Positions 17,536 through 28,050 are shown, numbered from the stretch's first letter. The stretch is 64,000 nucleotides of DNA from an uncultured Mediterraneibacter sp. (GCA_944377745.1 CALWFV010000004.1:1-64000); one strand, 5' to 3'. The notes: generated by a model from the letters alone, not told the origin. Translations and numbers: made by a program.

Positions 17536-19932
17536 ATGATAAAAGACAGACTTGGAAAAGAACTTCTCTTTTTTGACGGAGGCATGGGAACACTGCTTCA
17601 GGATAGAGGGCTGGGGCCGGGAGAACTGCCCGAGACCTGGAACCTCATCCATCCCGACGTGATCCGGGACATACACAGGGCCTATATCGAAGCGGGAAGC
17701 GATATTGTCCTCACGAATACATTCGGCGCCAACGCACTGAAGTTTCACGACGACGGATGCTCCCTGGAGGAGATTGTAAAGAAGGGCGTTGAGAACGTAA
17801 AGAAAGCGGCGGAGGAAGCGGGAACCGGGCGGACTGTGTATACGGCGCTGGATATCGGTCCAACCGGAAAGCTGTTAAAGCCCATGGGAGACCTGGATTT
17901 CGAGACTGCCTATGAGGCGTTTAAGGAGGTCATGGTCTGGGGGGAGGAGGCGGGAGCCGACCTGATCCATATCGAGACGATGAGCGATACATACGAGCTG
18001 AAAGCGGCAGTTCTGGCAGCGAAAGAAAACACCTCTCTTCCTGTCTTCGCCACAGCGATCTTCGACGAGAGAGGGAAACTCCTGACCGGAGCGGATGTGC
18101 CTTCCGTGGTGGCTCTTCTGGAAGGACTCCGGGCGGATGCCATCGGCATCAACTGCGGCATGGGACCAGAACAGATGCTCCCCGTGCTGGAGCAGTTTCT
18201 GAAATATTCCTCTCTGCCCGTGATCGTGAAGCCCAATGCGGGACTTCCGAAACAGCGGGATGGACAGACTTACTATGATGTGGATCCGGAACAGTTTGCG
18301 GGGCTGATGAAGCGGATCACACAGATGGGAGCCGCTGTGATCGGGGGGTGCTGCGGCACAACGCCCGGCCATATCCGGAAAATGAGAGAACTCTGTGGGG
18401 AGATCCCGATCGTCCCCGTGAAAGAGAAAGAGTTTACTGTTGTCTCATCCTACGGACAGAGTGTATTTCTCGGGAGTGGATCAAAGATCATCGGCGAGCG
18501 GATCAACCCTACCGGAAAGAAAAGATTCAAGCAGGCGCTGAAGGAGCATGACCTGGACTATATCTTAAGGGAGGGGATCACCCAGCAGGACAACGGCGCT
18601 CATATACTGGACGTCAATGTGGGGCTGCCGGATATCGACGAGCCGGCCCTGATGAAGGAAGTAGTGCAGGAGCTTCAGAGCGTGACCAATCTGCCTCTTC
18701 AGATCGATACTGTGGACGGCGAAGCCATGGAAGCAGCTCTGCGTATCTATAACGGCAAGGCCATGGTGAACTCCGTGAGCGGAAAGCAGGAGTCCATGGA
18801 TACCGTTTTCCCGCTGATCAAAAAGTACGGCGGAGTGGTCATCGGCCTGACTCTTGATGAAGGTGGAATCCCCGGCGATGCGGACGGAAGAGTGAGGATC
18901 GCGGAAAAGATCATCAGGGAAGCGGAAAAATACGGCATCAGGAAGAAAGATATCGTTATCGACGCGCTTGCCATGACCATCAGTTCTGAGCCCGAGGGGG
19001 CAAAGGTGACGCTGGAGACGTTGAGGAGACTGCGGGATGAACTGCATGTCTGTACTGTGCTGGGAGTATCCAACATTTCTTTTGGTCTGCCCTCACGCCC
19101 GGTGATCAACTCCTCGTTTTACACGATGGCGATGATGAACGGGCTTTCCGCCGGCATCATCAATCCCGCTTCGGAGGAGATGATGAGAGCCTGGTATGCC
19201 TACCATGCACTGATGAACCTGGATCCGAACTGTGAGAACTACATTGGAAAGTATGCCTCTGCGGCTCCGGCTGTGTCCACGGCAGCTCAGACAGGAAAAA
19301 GCAGCATGGGACTGCAGGAAGCAATCATCAAAGGCCTGAGAGAAGAGGCACACAGCGTTACTCTGGCCATGGCGGAGGAGCAGGAGCCTCTGGACATCAT
19401 CAACTCGGAACTGATCCCGGCACTGAACCGGGTGGGAGAAGGATTTGAGAAAGGAACCGTGTTCCTCCCCCAGCTTCTGATGAGTGCGGAGGCGGCCAAG
19501 AGTGCGTTTGCCGTTCTTAAAGACCGGATGGATCAGAGCGGCGAGGTGCAGGAGAAGATCGGGACAGTGGTTCTGGCAACGGTAAAGGGAGATATCCATG
19601 ATATCGGGAAAAATATCGTCAAAGTTCTTCTGGAGAACTACAGTTTTGATGTTATTGATCTGGGGAAGGACGTCCCTCCGGAGCAGATCGTGGAGACAGT
19701 CCTTTCGAAAAATGTCCGCCTCGTCGGTTTGAGCGCTCTTATGACCACTACGGTGGTGAGTATGGAAGATACCATAAAACAGCTTCGGGAAAAAGCGCCC
19801 GGATGCCGTGTCATGGTGGGCGGCGCTGTACTGAACCAGGATTACGCGGACATGATCGGCGCAGATTTTTATGGAAAAGACGCCATGCAGTCCGTACACT
19901 ATGCACAGAAATTATTTGAAGGAGGAAACTGA
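17536..19932 (+). CDS. metH: Cobalamin-dependent methionine synthase (homocysteine, folate and B12 modules)
   Basis: Transfers the methyl group of 5-methyl-THF to homocysteine through cobalamin. In its 798 residues: homocysteine-binding domain (about 1-300) with zinc ligands C207, C272 and C273 (GGCCGTTPGH); pterin-binding domain (about 315-570, SGSKIIGERINPTGKK and EGAKVTLETLRRLRDELH); B12 cap and cobalamin domain (about 600-798) with DIHDIGKNIV, where H688 is the lower cobalt ligand. The SAM activation domain is absent and encoded by the gene just upstream. ATG 17536 has AAAGGA seven bases upstream; a longer in-frame start would overlap the previous gene. Confidence 0.96.
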   Translation: MIKDRLGKELLFFDGGMGTLLQDRGLGPGELPETWNLIHPDVIRDIHRAYIEAGSDIVLTNTFGANALKFHDDGCSLEEIVKKGVENVKKAAEEAGTGRTVYTALDIGPTGKLLKPMGDLDFETAYEAFKEVMVWGEEAGADLIHIETMSDTYELKAAVLAAKENTSLPVFATAIFDERGKLLTGADVPSVVALLEGLRADAIGINCGMGPEQMLPVLEQFLKYSSLPVIVKPNAGLPKQRDGQTYYDVDPEQFAGLMKRITQMGAAVIGGCCGTTPGHIRKMRELCGEIPIVPVKEKEFTVVSSYGQSVFLGSGSKIIGERINPTGKKRFKQALKEHDLDYILREGITQQDNGAHILDVNVGLPDIDEPALMKEVVQELQSVTNLPLQIDTVDGEAMEAALRIYNGKAMVNSVSGKQESMDTVFPLIKKYGGVVIGLTLDEGGIPGDADGRVRIAEKIIREAEKYGIRKKDIVIDALAMTISSEPEGAKVTLETLRRLRDELHVCTVLGVSNISFGLPSRPVINSSFYTMAMMNGLSAGIINPASEEMMRAWYAYHALMNLDPNCENYIGKYASAAPAVSTAAQTGKSSMGLQEAIIKGLREEAHSVTLAMAEEQEPLDIINSELIPALNRVGEGFEKGTVFLPQLLMSAEAAKSAFAVLKDRMDQSGEVQEKIGTVVLATVKGDIHDIGKNIVKVLLENYSFDVIDLGKDVPPEQIVETVLSKNVRLVGLSALMTTTVVSMEDTIKQLREKAPGCRVMVGGAVLNQDYADMIGADFYGKDAMQSVHYAQKLFEGGN

Positions 19933-19935
19933 CCT

Positions 19936-21447
19936 ATGATGAGAGGATTACAGACTACCGTAAGGACGATTCGACGCCGTGTCTTTACAGAGGTTGCAAA
20001 ACTGGGATTTAAGGCGGATGCGTCCACTCTGCTCGATGACATGGAGGCAATCCCCTATGAGATCGTAAACGACGATACACCGAGGTACAGGGAGAGTACT
20101 TACCGCTCCCGTGCCATCGTCAGGGAACGGCTCAGGCTTGCCATGGGGCTGTCCCTTCGGCCGGAGAATAAGCCGGTCCATCTGACCGCAGGAGTGGAGG
20201 CAAGCAATATCTCGGAGAAATATTATGAGCCGCCGCTGATGCAGGTTATCCCTTCTGCCTGTGACAGCTGTGAGGAAAACAAATATGAAGTGAGCAATAT
20301 GTGCCGCGGATGTCTGGCGCACCCCTGCCAGGAAGTGTGTCCCAGAGGGGCAATCTCCATGGTGGACGGAAAGTCCGTCATCGACCAGGAAAAATGTATC
20401 AAATGCGGAAAATGTAAATCTGTCTGTCCTTATGACGCGATTGCAAAGAAGGAGCGTCCCTGCCAGAAGGCGTGCGGCGTGAACGCGATCACTTCTGACA
20501 AATACGGGAGGGCATTCATTGATAATGAGAAATGTGTCTCCTGCGGGATGTGTATGGTGAACTGTCCATTTGGCGCTATCTCTGATAAGTCACAGATTTT
20601 CCAGCTGGCAAGAGCCCTGACAGAAGGCGAGGAGATCATTGCGGAGATCGCGCCCGCTTTCGTAGGTCAGTTCGGCCCCAATATCACGCCGAGGAATATC
20701 AAGGCGGCGCTGGGAGAACTGGGATTTTCGGAAGTCTATGAAGTGGCTCTGGGCGCGGATATCGGCGCCGTAGCAGAGGCGCACCACTATGTGGAAAAGG
20801 TAGTCACGGGAGAACTGCCCTTCCTGCTGACGTCCTGCTGTCCGTCCTGGGCGGTGATGGCAAAGAAATTCTTCCCGGATGTGATCGATGAGATCTCCCA
20901 GGAACTGACCCCCATGGTGGCGACGGCGAGAACGATCAAACAGGCGCATCCGAATGCCAAAGTCGTATTTATCGGACCCTGTGCGTCCAAAAAGCTGGAG
21001 GCTTCCAGGAGAAGCGTCCGCAGCGACGTGGATTTCGTTATCACATTCGAGGAGCTGCAGGCTATGTTCGACGCGAAGGAGATCGACCTGACGAACTACG
21101 AGGCGGAGTCTTCTTTCCATGACGCGACCGGAGCAGGAAGAGGATACGCCTGTGCGGGCGGCGTTGCCCATGCTATTGAAAAATGTATCAACGAATATTA
21201 TCCTGATGTACAGGTGAATATCGAGCATGCGGAAGGACTGGCGGAGTGCCGGAAGATCCTCACGCTTGCCAAGGCCGGAAAGTTGAACGGCTGCCTGATC
21301 GAAGGGATGGGATGCCCAGGTGGATGCATCGCAGGGGCGGGAACAAATATCCCGGTGGCAACAGCGAAAAAGGATCTGGCAAAATACGTGCAGAATTCCA
21401 GCCGTGCGATTCCTCCGAAGGAACTGGAAGAGATTGAACTGGATTAG
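19936..21447 (+). CDS. [FeFe]-hydrogenase-like protein with ferredoxin domains
   Basis: A 503-residue soluble iron-sulfur protein. After an N-terminal cysteine-rich segment (CDSCEENKYEVSNMCRGCLAHPC) come 4Fe-4S ferredoxin motifs (CIKCGKCKSVCPYDAI, CVSCGMCMVNCPFGAI), then the hydrogenase domain. H-cluster cysteines are present in TSCCPSW (299-305), GPCASKK (347-353) and GMGCPGGCIAGAGT (C460 and C464). Group A enzymes read MPC and CxxGCxxGGGQP at the last two sites; here they are GPC and GCIAGAGT, resembling the group B clade. It lies 3 bp after metH with GGAGGAAACTG upstream. Whether it evolves or takes up H2, or senses it, is unknown; maturation genes are not in the window. Confidence 0.85.
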   Translation: MMRGLQTTVRTIRRRVFTEVAKLGFKADASTLLDDMEAIPYEIVNDDTPRYRESTYRSRAIVRERLRLAMGLSLRPENKPVHLTAGVEASNISEKYYEPPLMQVIPSACDSCEENKYEVSNMCRGCLAHPCQEVCPRGAISMVDGKSVIDQEKCIKCGKCKSVCPYDAIAKKERPCQKACGVNAITSDKYGRAFIDNEKCVSCGMCMVNCPFGAISDKSQIFQLARALTEGEEIIAEIAPAFVGQFGPNITPRNIKAALGELGFSEVYEVALGADIGAVAEAHHYVEKVVTGELPFLLTSCCPSWAVMAKKFFPDVIDEISQELTPMVATARTIKQAHPNAKVVFIGPCASKKLEASRRSVRSDVDFVITFEELQAMFDAKEIDLTNYEAESSFHDATGAGRGYACAGGVAHAIEKCINEYYPDVQVNIEHAEGLAECRKILTLAKAGKLNGCLIEGMGCPGGCIAGAGTNIPVATAKKDLAKYVQNSSRAIPPKELEEIELD

Positions 21448-21472
21448 AAAAAGGAACTGGAAAACAGTTGAA

Positions 21473-21516
21473 AAAGCGGGCATCCCGGGAGCAGAGACTT
21501 TCGGGTCGCCCGCTTT
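21473..21516 (+). terminator. Hairpin between hydrogenase gene and alaS
   Basis: AAAGCGGGC (21473-21481) pairs with GCCCGCTTT (21508-21516), with an inner CCCG/CGGG pairing. Only a short T tract follows, so termination may be partial. A TATTAT/TATAGA-like -10 at about 21538-21547 may start alaS transcription. Confidence 0.65.
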
Positions 21517-21582
21517 ACAAATTTCTGAGCCTGTGATATATTATAGAATGGCTTTTTGGAGCGAAAGAGGAGGATTAGGAGA

Positions 21583-24222
21583 ATGCAGCCATACGGAGTA
21601 AACCAGTTAAGGAAAATGTTTTTGGAGTTCTTTGAGAGCAAAGGACATCTGGCTCTCAAGAGTTTTTCTTTGGTGCCGCACAATGACAAGAGCCTTCTGC
21701 TCATTAATTCAGGGATGGCACCCCTGAAACCATACTTCACAGGGCAGGAGATCCCGCCCAGAAGAAGAGTGACCACCTGTCAGAAATGTATCCGTACAGG
21801 AGACATCGAGAATGTGGGAAAGACCGCGCGTCACGGTACTTTTTTTGAGATGCTCGGAAACTTCTCATTCGGTGATTATTTTAAAGAAGAGGCGATCCAG
21901 TGGACATGGGAATTCCTGACCGATGTGGTCGGACTTGATCCGGACCGTCTTTATCCGTCTGTCTATGTAGACGACGACGAGGCATTCGAGATCTGGAACA
22001 AGAAGATCGGAATTCCGGCGGAGAGGATCTTCAAATTCGGGAAAGAGGATAACTTCTGGGAGCATGGTTCCGGCCCCTGCGGTCCCTGCTCGGAAGTATA
22101 TTACGACAGGGGTGAGAAATACGGATGCGGCAAGCCGGACTGTACAGTAGGCTGCGACTGTGACCGCTATATGGAGATCTGGAATGACGTGTTCACACAG
22201 TTCGACAATGACGGAAACGGGAATTACAGCGAGCTGGAGCAGAAGAACATCGATACGGGAATGGGACTGGAGCGTCTTGCTTCCGTAGTACAGGATGTGG
22301 ATTCTATCTTTGACGTGGACACCATCAAGGCACTCAGAGATCACGTGTGCCGTCTGGCAGATAAGGAATATGGCAAAGAGTACAAGGACGATGTATCGAT
22401 CCGTGTCATCACGGACCATATCCGTTCCGTCACATTTATGATCTCCGACGGGATTATGCCTTCCAATGAGGGAAGGGGCTATGTCCTGCGCCGTCTCTTA
22501 AGAAGGGCGTGCCGTCACGGAAGACTTCTCGGCATCCACAAAGGATTCCTTCCGGAGCTGGCTGAGAACGTGATCGAGGGTTCCAGGGATGGATATCCGG
22601 AACTGGAAGAGAAGAGAGAGTTCATCCTCAACGTGATCACGAAAGAGGAGGAGCAGTTTAATAAGACCATCGACCAGGGGCTGGGAATCCTGTCCGATCT
22701 GATCGGAAAACTGGAGTCTGAGAAAAAGACGACTCTGGCAGGCGAGGACGCGTTCCGCCTTTATGACACGTACGGATTCCCGCTTGACCTTACGAAAGAG
22801 ATCCTGGAGGAAAAAGGCATCGGCGTGGATGAGGACGGATTCCAGAAATGTATGGAAGTCCAGAGAAAAAAAGCGCGTGACGCCCGGGAAGTGACAAACT
22901 ATATGGGCGCTGACGTGACGGTATATGAATCCATCGATCCCTCCGTGACCAGTACTTTTGTGGGATATGAGCATCTGACATACGAGTCTGACGTCACAGT
23001 GCTGACTACGGAGACAGAGATTGTGGACGCACTGTCAGACGGTGAGAAGGGGACGATCTTCGTAAACGAAACTCCGTTTTACGCGACAAGCGGCGGTCAG
23101 GAAGCGGATACGGGTTATATCCGCACTGCTGACGGAGAATTCAAAGTAGAAGATACAGTGAAACTCCTGGGCGGCAAGATCGGCCACATCGGTGTGATGA
23201 CCAGAGGCATGATCAAGACGGGAGACAAGGTTTCCCTTGAGGTGGACGCGAAGAAGCGTGCTCTCTCCGCAAGAAACCACAGCGCTACACACCTTCTTCA
23301 GAAAGCGCTCCGGACTGTTCTCGGTACTCATGTAGAGCAGGCGGGATCCAGTGTGAACGAAGACAGGCTCCGCTTCGACTTTACCCATTTCTCTGCGATG
23401 ACGCCGGAGGAACTGAAGAAAGTCGAGGATATGGTCAACGAAAAGATCAGAGAAGCGCTCCCGGTGGTTGTAAAGAACATGCCTATTGAGGAGGCGAGAA
23501 AGACCGGAGCACAGGCTCTGTTCGGAGAGAAATACGGAGATATCGTCCGTGTTGTCAACATGGGAGACTTTTCTATTGAGTTCTGCGGTGGTACTCATGT
23601 GAGCAATACTTCAGAGATCATGGCGTTTAAGATCATCTCAGAGACCGGAGTCGCTGCGGGCGTGCGCAGGATCGAGGCGCTTACCTCAGAGGGACTCATG
23701 AACTATTACAACGATCTGGAAGAGAAGCTGAAGAATGCAGCACATCTTCTGAAGGCAACGCCTGACAGCCTTGCGGACAAGATCACACATATGATGAGCG
23801 AAAACAAAGCGCTCCACAGTGAGATCGAGAGCCTGAAGAGCAGGATGGCACAGGATGCAGTGGGCGATGTCATGGATCAGGTGAAAGAAGTAAAAGGGGT
23901 GAAACTCCTCGCCGCAGAGGTGGACGGCGTGGATATGAATGGCCTCAGAGATCTGGGCGATCAGCTTAAAGAGAAACTGGGCGAAGGTGTTGTTGTCCTT
24001 GCGTCTGCAAACGACGGAAAGGTAAGCCTGATGGCTACAGCTACAGACGGTGCGATGAAGGCGGGAGCCCATGCGGGCAACCTTGTCAAAGGTATCGCCG
24101 GTTGCGTCGGCGGTGGAGGCGGTGGACGCCCGAACATGGCGCAGGCAGGTGGAAAGAATCCGGCAGGCATTAAAGACGCCCTAGAGAAAGCGGCGGAGGT
24201 GCTGGAAGAGCAGATAAAATAA
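21583..24222 (+). CDS. alaS: Alanine--tRNA ligase
   Basis: Charges tRNA-Ala and edits mischarged Ser/Gly. The 879 residues match the family. Visible parts are the class II core (MFLEFFESKGHL, FTGQEIPPRRRVTTCQKCIRTGDIENVGKTARH motif 2), EHGSGPCGPCSE, the editing domain with the zinc-binding HSATHLLQKALR and FCGGTHVSNT, and the glycine-rich C-Ala end (CVGGGGGGRPNMAQAGG). AGGAGG at 21568-21573 lies 9 bases from ATG 21583; the in-frame ATG at 21556 lies upstream of this site. Monocistronic by its flanking hairpins. Confidence 0.98.
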   Translation: MQPYGVNQLRKMFLEFFESKGHLALKSFSLVPHNDKSLLLINSGMAPLKPYFTGQEIPPRRRVTTCQKCIRTGDIENVGKTARHGTFFEMLGNFSFGDYFKEEAIQWTWEFLTDVVGLDPDRLYPSVYVDDDEAFEIWNKKIGIPAERIFKFGKEDNFWEHGSGPCGPCSEVYYDRGEKYGCGKPDCTVGCDCDRYMEIWNDVFTQFDNDGNGNYSELEQKNIDTGMGLERLASVVQDVDSIFDVDTIKALRDHVCRLADKEYGKEYKDDVSIRVITDHIRSVTFMISDGIMPSNEGRGYVLRRLLRRACRHGRLLGIHKGFLPELAENVIEGSRDGYPELEEKREFILNVITKEEEQFNKTIDQGLGILSDLIGKLESEKKTTLAGEDAFRLYDTYGFPLDLTKEILEEKGIGVDEDGFQKCMEVQRKKARDAREVTNYMGADVTVYESIDPSVTSTFVGYEHLTYESDVTVLTTETEIVDALSDGEKGTIFVNETPFYATSGGQEADTGYIRTADGEFKVEDTVKLLGGKIGHIGVMTRGMIKTGDKVSLEVDAKKRALSARNHSATHLLQKALRTVLGTHVEQAGSSVNEDRLRFDFTHFSAMTPEELKKVEDMVNEKIREALPVVVKNMPIEEARKTGAQALFGEKYGDIVRVVNMGDFSIEFCGGTHVSNTSEIMAFKIISETGVAAGVRRIEALTSEGLMNYYNDLEEKLKNAAHLLKATPDSLADKITHMMSENKALHSEIESLKSRMAQDAVGDVMDQVKEVKGVKLLAAEVDGVDMNGLRDLGDQLKEKLGEGVVVLASANDGKVSLMATATDGAMKAGAHAGNLVKGIAGCVGGGGGGRPNMAQAGGKNPAGIKDALEKAAEVLEEQIK

Positions 24223-24237
24223 AGCGTATGAAAAAAA

Positions 24238-24274
24238 GAAGGAAGAGATGGGCCTGACCGGCATCTCTTCCTTC
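24238..24274. terminator. Convergent terminator between alaS and the MFS gene
   Basis: GAAGGAAGAGATG (24238-24250) pairs perfectly over 13 bp with CATCTCTTCCTTC (24262-24274). On the minus strand the hairpin is followed by a run of T (AAAAAAA on plus at about 24231-24237), so it is a strong terminator for the minus-strand gene and probably also stops alaS. Confidence 0.88.
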
Positions 24275-24291
24275 TTCGGCTTTGGCATAGA

Positions 24292-25481
24292 TCAATTCAT
24301 TTCGGCACTGTGTTTTTTTCGGTAAGTGAAGGAGGACGGATGATTATTTCCCCAGATCACATAAATGATGACAGAAAGGATATTAAATACTGTCATCATG
24401 ACGAACATGTGATTGTATCCGAAAGAGGAGATCAGCACTCCTGCAATCCCTCCTCCGACGCCGATCCCGATGTCGTACGCACAGAGGAACGTGGAGTTGG
24501 CGCTTCCCCGTCTCTCCGGAGGTGCGATGGCTACAGCCATGGACTGCAGTGCAGGTTCCAGCCCTCCAAATCCAAATCCGGCCAGCACAGCGGCCAGAAG
24601 ATATGTGATGATATTCGGGAACAGTCCCATCATGAGAAATGCGATCAGCATCGCGGCATTGCACGTGTAGGCAAAGACACTCTCTCCGTGGCGGTCTGTC
24701 ACCTTTCCGGCCAGCAGACGCGTTGCGAGAAGCGCGGCTGCCATGACGGCGAAGAAGATGCCTTCGCTGGGCAGTCCCTGTTCGGCCGCGAATTTGGCCG
24801 TAAAGTTTTCCAGCGCACCGTAGGTCAGCATGAAAACAAGTGCCGTAGCGGACGCCGGAACCGCATCTTTATCGATCAGTCCTTTCAGGGAGAAGGGTTT
24901 TTTCTCCACTTTGACTTTCGGCGTTTTCAGCATCAGAAACAGGATCAGTGCGATTACGATGGAGAGCGCTGCAAACAGGAACAGTGTTGTGATCCCATGG
25001 AATCCATCAGCGCCAGTCCAAGGGCAGGCGCGACAGCGGTTGCAAGGGCGGTTGCCATTCCAAACATCCCCATTCCCTCGGCAAACCGGGGTTTTGGAAT
25101 GATGTCCGTAGCGATTGTAGACGTCGAAGTGTTCGAGAATGCCAGAGACGCTCCGTGGATCATACGGCATACAAAAGCGAGGTAGATTGTGGCCAATACC
25201 AGGTATCCAACGGGCATCAGCGCCATTCCGCAGAGCCCTGTGATCAGGATTACTTTTCTTTTTCCGTTATCCAGAATCCATCCAATGACCGGACGGAATA
25301 CAACGGCAATGATCGAAAAGAGAGCCGCCGCAAGCCCGGACACCGCCTCGGAACCGCCAAGGTACTCAATGTAAAAGGGGAATGTGGAAAGAATCATCAG
25401 ATGGTTCATGAAAACAAGGAAATTGATCACGATGATCAGCGCAAAATCCTTATTCCACAGTTTGACTTGTTGGTCTTTCAT
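24292..25481 (-). pseudogene. MFS transporter, interrupted by a single-base frameshift
   Basis: Two minus-strand frames together make one 12-TM major facilitator protein of about 396 residues. The N-terminal part starts at ATG 25481 (MKDQQVKLWNKDFALIIV) with AGGAGG 8 bases upstream, and reads through FRPVIGWILDNGKRKV (MFS motif A) to ALGLALMDS. The rest continues in another frame from GITTLFLFAALS to the TGA at 24292. The break is between plus positions 24998 and 24999; restoring one base gives an uninterrupted DS-Y-G-IT, so a one-nucleotide deletion is the simplest explanation. It resembles the intact MFS gene at 37733. It may be a real pseudogene, phase-variable, or a sequencing error. Substrate unknown. 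Confidence 0.85.
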
Positions 25482-25686
25482 ATAGTCGTCCTCCTCAGAG
25501 ATATAAAATTTGTGGCAGTCAAAGACCACGATGCAGACATCGGGAGCTTTGACCTTCGCGGCAGTCACCAAATGACATGCAGGCATGTCCGCTTGACTCG
25601 TTGCTCGCGGGAATAAAAAAAGCAGCTTTCTGCGGCGTCCGCAATCGGACTTACGCAAAAAGCTGCTCATTGCCTAATAAATTATA
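25482..25686 (-). promoter_or_regulatory. Structured leader of the MFS gene with attenuator-like terminator
   Basis: On the minus strand a TATAAT (plus 25681-25686) would start a leader of about 190 nt. It contains an intrinsic terminator, stem AGCAGCTTT/AAAGCTGCT with inner TGCG/CGCA and GTCCG/CGGAC pairs, followed by seven T (plus 25614-25667); a palindrome GACATGC-ct-GCATGTC (25574-25589); and a hairpin GTCAAAG/CTTTGAC with inner CGATG/CATCG (25518-25553). An open frame starting ATGAGCAGC at 25670 runs without stop into the transporter. This looks like regulated early termination. Confidence 0.6.
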
Positions 25687-25755
25687 GCACAATGCGTTAA
25701 AAAAAGAAAAGAAAAAAATTTGGCGAAATTTTCAAGAGATTTGCAGAAAAAACAG

Positions 25756-25783
25756 TTGACGGAAAAGAAAAATATGCTATAAT
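25756..25783 (+). promoter_or_regulatory. Promoter of rpsU
   Basis: TTGACG (25756-25761), 16-bp spacer, TATAAT (25778-25783), about 80 bp upstream of the rpsU start. Confidence 0.75.
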
Positions 25784-25862
25784 CTTTTGTAGTGCAATAA
25801 ATATACCCGAACAGTCGTATGATGCACAATACCAGGCTGGAGGGGAGGTTAGGTGTGAGACT

Positions 25863-26039
25863 ATGTCAAATGTAATCGTTAAAGAAAACGAGACGTTAGA
25901 CAGCGCTTTACGCAGATTCAAAAGAAGCTGTGCGAAAGCTGGCATTCAGCAGGAAATCCGCAAAAGGGAACACTACGAGAAGCCAAGCGTAAGACGTAAG
26001 AAAAAATCTGAAGCTGCTAGAAAACGTAAATATAATTAA
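25863..26039 (+). CDS. rpsU: 30S ribosomal protein S21
   Basis: The 58-residue product begins [20 protein letters not shown] and ends in the basic EAARKRKYN tail, the full S21 pattern and normal length. S21 sits near the anti-Shine-Dalgarno end of 16S rRNA. A GGAGGGGAGG stretch lies upstream, and AGGTG at 8 bases probably sets the start. It has its own promoter and a strong terminator, so it is monocistronic. In many Firmicutes rpsU is followed by a gatB/yqey-type gene; here it is not. Confidence 0.96.
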   Translation: MSNVIVKENETLDSALRRFKRSCAKAGIQQEIRKREHYEKPSVRRKKKSEAARKRKYN

Positions 26040-26050
26040 TGTGCACTTGA

Positions 26051-26097
26051 AGGGAGTGCCGGTGGAAGGCTGAAGCTGTAACCGGCACTCCCTTTTT
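26051..26097 (+). terminator. Strong intrinsic terminator after rpsU
   Basis: A 13-bp perfect stem AGGGAGTGCCGGT/ACCGGCACTCCCT followed by TTTTT. Confidence 0.92.
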
Positions 26098-26198
26098 CAG
26101 TTCTGTAGAATGCTGGGGGAAATTTGAAACAGATCGCGCTCTTTCCTGCAAATTTATCAAGATAAAGTGCTAAAACTGTAAAATAATGAAACTTTTAA

Positions 26199-26284
26199 TT
26201 GACATTCATGCATTTTGACAGTAAAATAAACAGGTAGACAATGGTGTCTGTCAGCGGGTGGATTGTCTGCCCGCTGTTTTTTTT
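26199..26284 (+). ncRNA. Promoter plus attenuator or small RNA upstream of gdhA
   Basis: TTGACA (26199-26204), 17-bp spacer, TAAAAT (26222-26227) predict a start near 26234. About 18 nt later a terminator follows: CAGCGGG/CCCGCTG (26252-26276) plus eight T. AGACAAT (26236-26242) can pair with ATTGTCT (26262-26268) in the terminator loop, or form a small hairpin with TGTCT (26245-26249). The product would be an approximately 50-nt RNA, or a conditional terminator in the gdhA leader. Confidence 0.55.
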
Positions 26285-27779
<1,495 letters not shown>

Positions 27780-27809
27780 TCGCGGATTTCCAAGATAATA
27801 TAAGGTGAT

Positions 27810-27849
27810 GAAAAGTCCTGTAAACCCGGTGTTTATGGGACTTTTCTTT
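27810..27849 (+). terminator. Terminator after gdhA
   Basis: GAAAAGTCC (27810-27818) pairs with GGACTTTTC (27838-27846), with an inner TAAAC/GTTTA pairing. A short T-rich tail follows. From here to about 28050 no gene is seen. Confidence 0.65.
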
Positions 27850-28050
27850 ATGCAGTGATAAGACAAAGAGATGTGAAATGTCTTGTGGAATAGGAGCCGG
27901 AGTTTCGGAAATACTTTTTTTTGAAGCAATGAGAGACACCAAACGTGCCTGACCGGATCTTATGCAGACATAAATCAGCCCGGCCCTGATGGCGTTACTG
28001 TTCACAACTTACCTGATGGCTGAAGGGATATTAAAAAAGTATGAAAATGA

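Noticed and set aside
24310-25185. Plus-strand 291-codon open frame across the MFS gene
   Set aside because: Opposite-strand shadow of the transporter; highly charged, no motif, no RBS.
27847-28050. Short frames between gdhA and the riboswitch (for example MALLFTTYLMAEGILKKYEND)
   Set aside because: No RBS, no family resemblance, below a length that can be judged.
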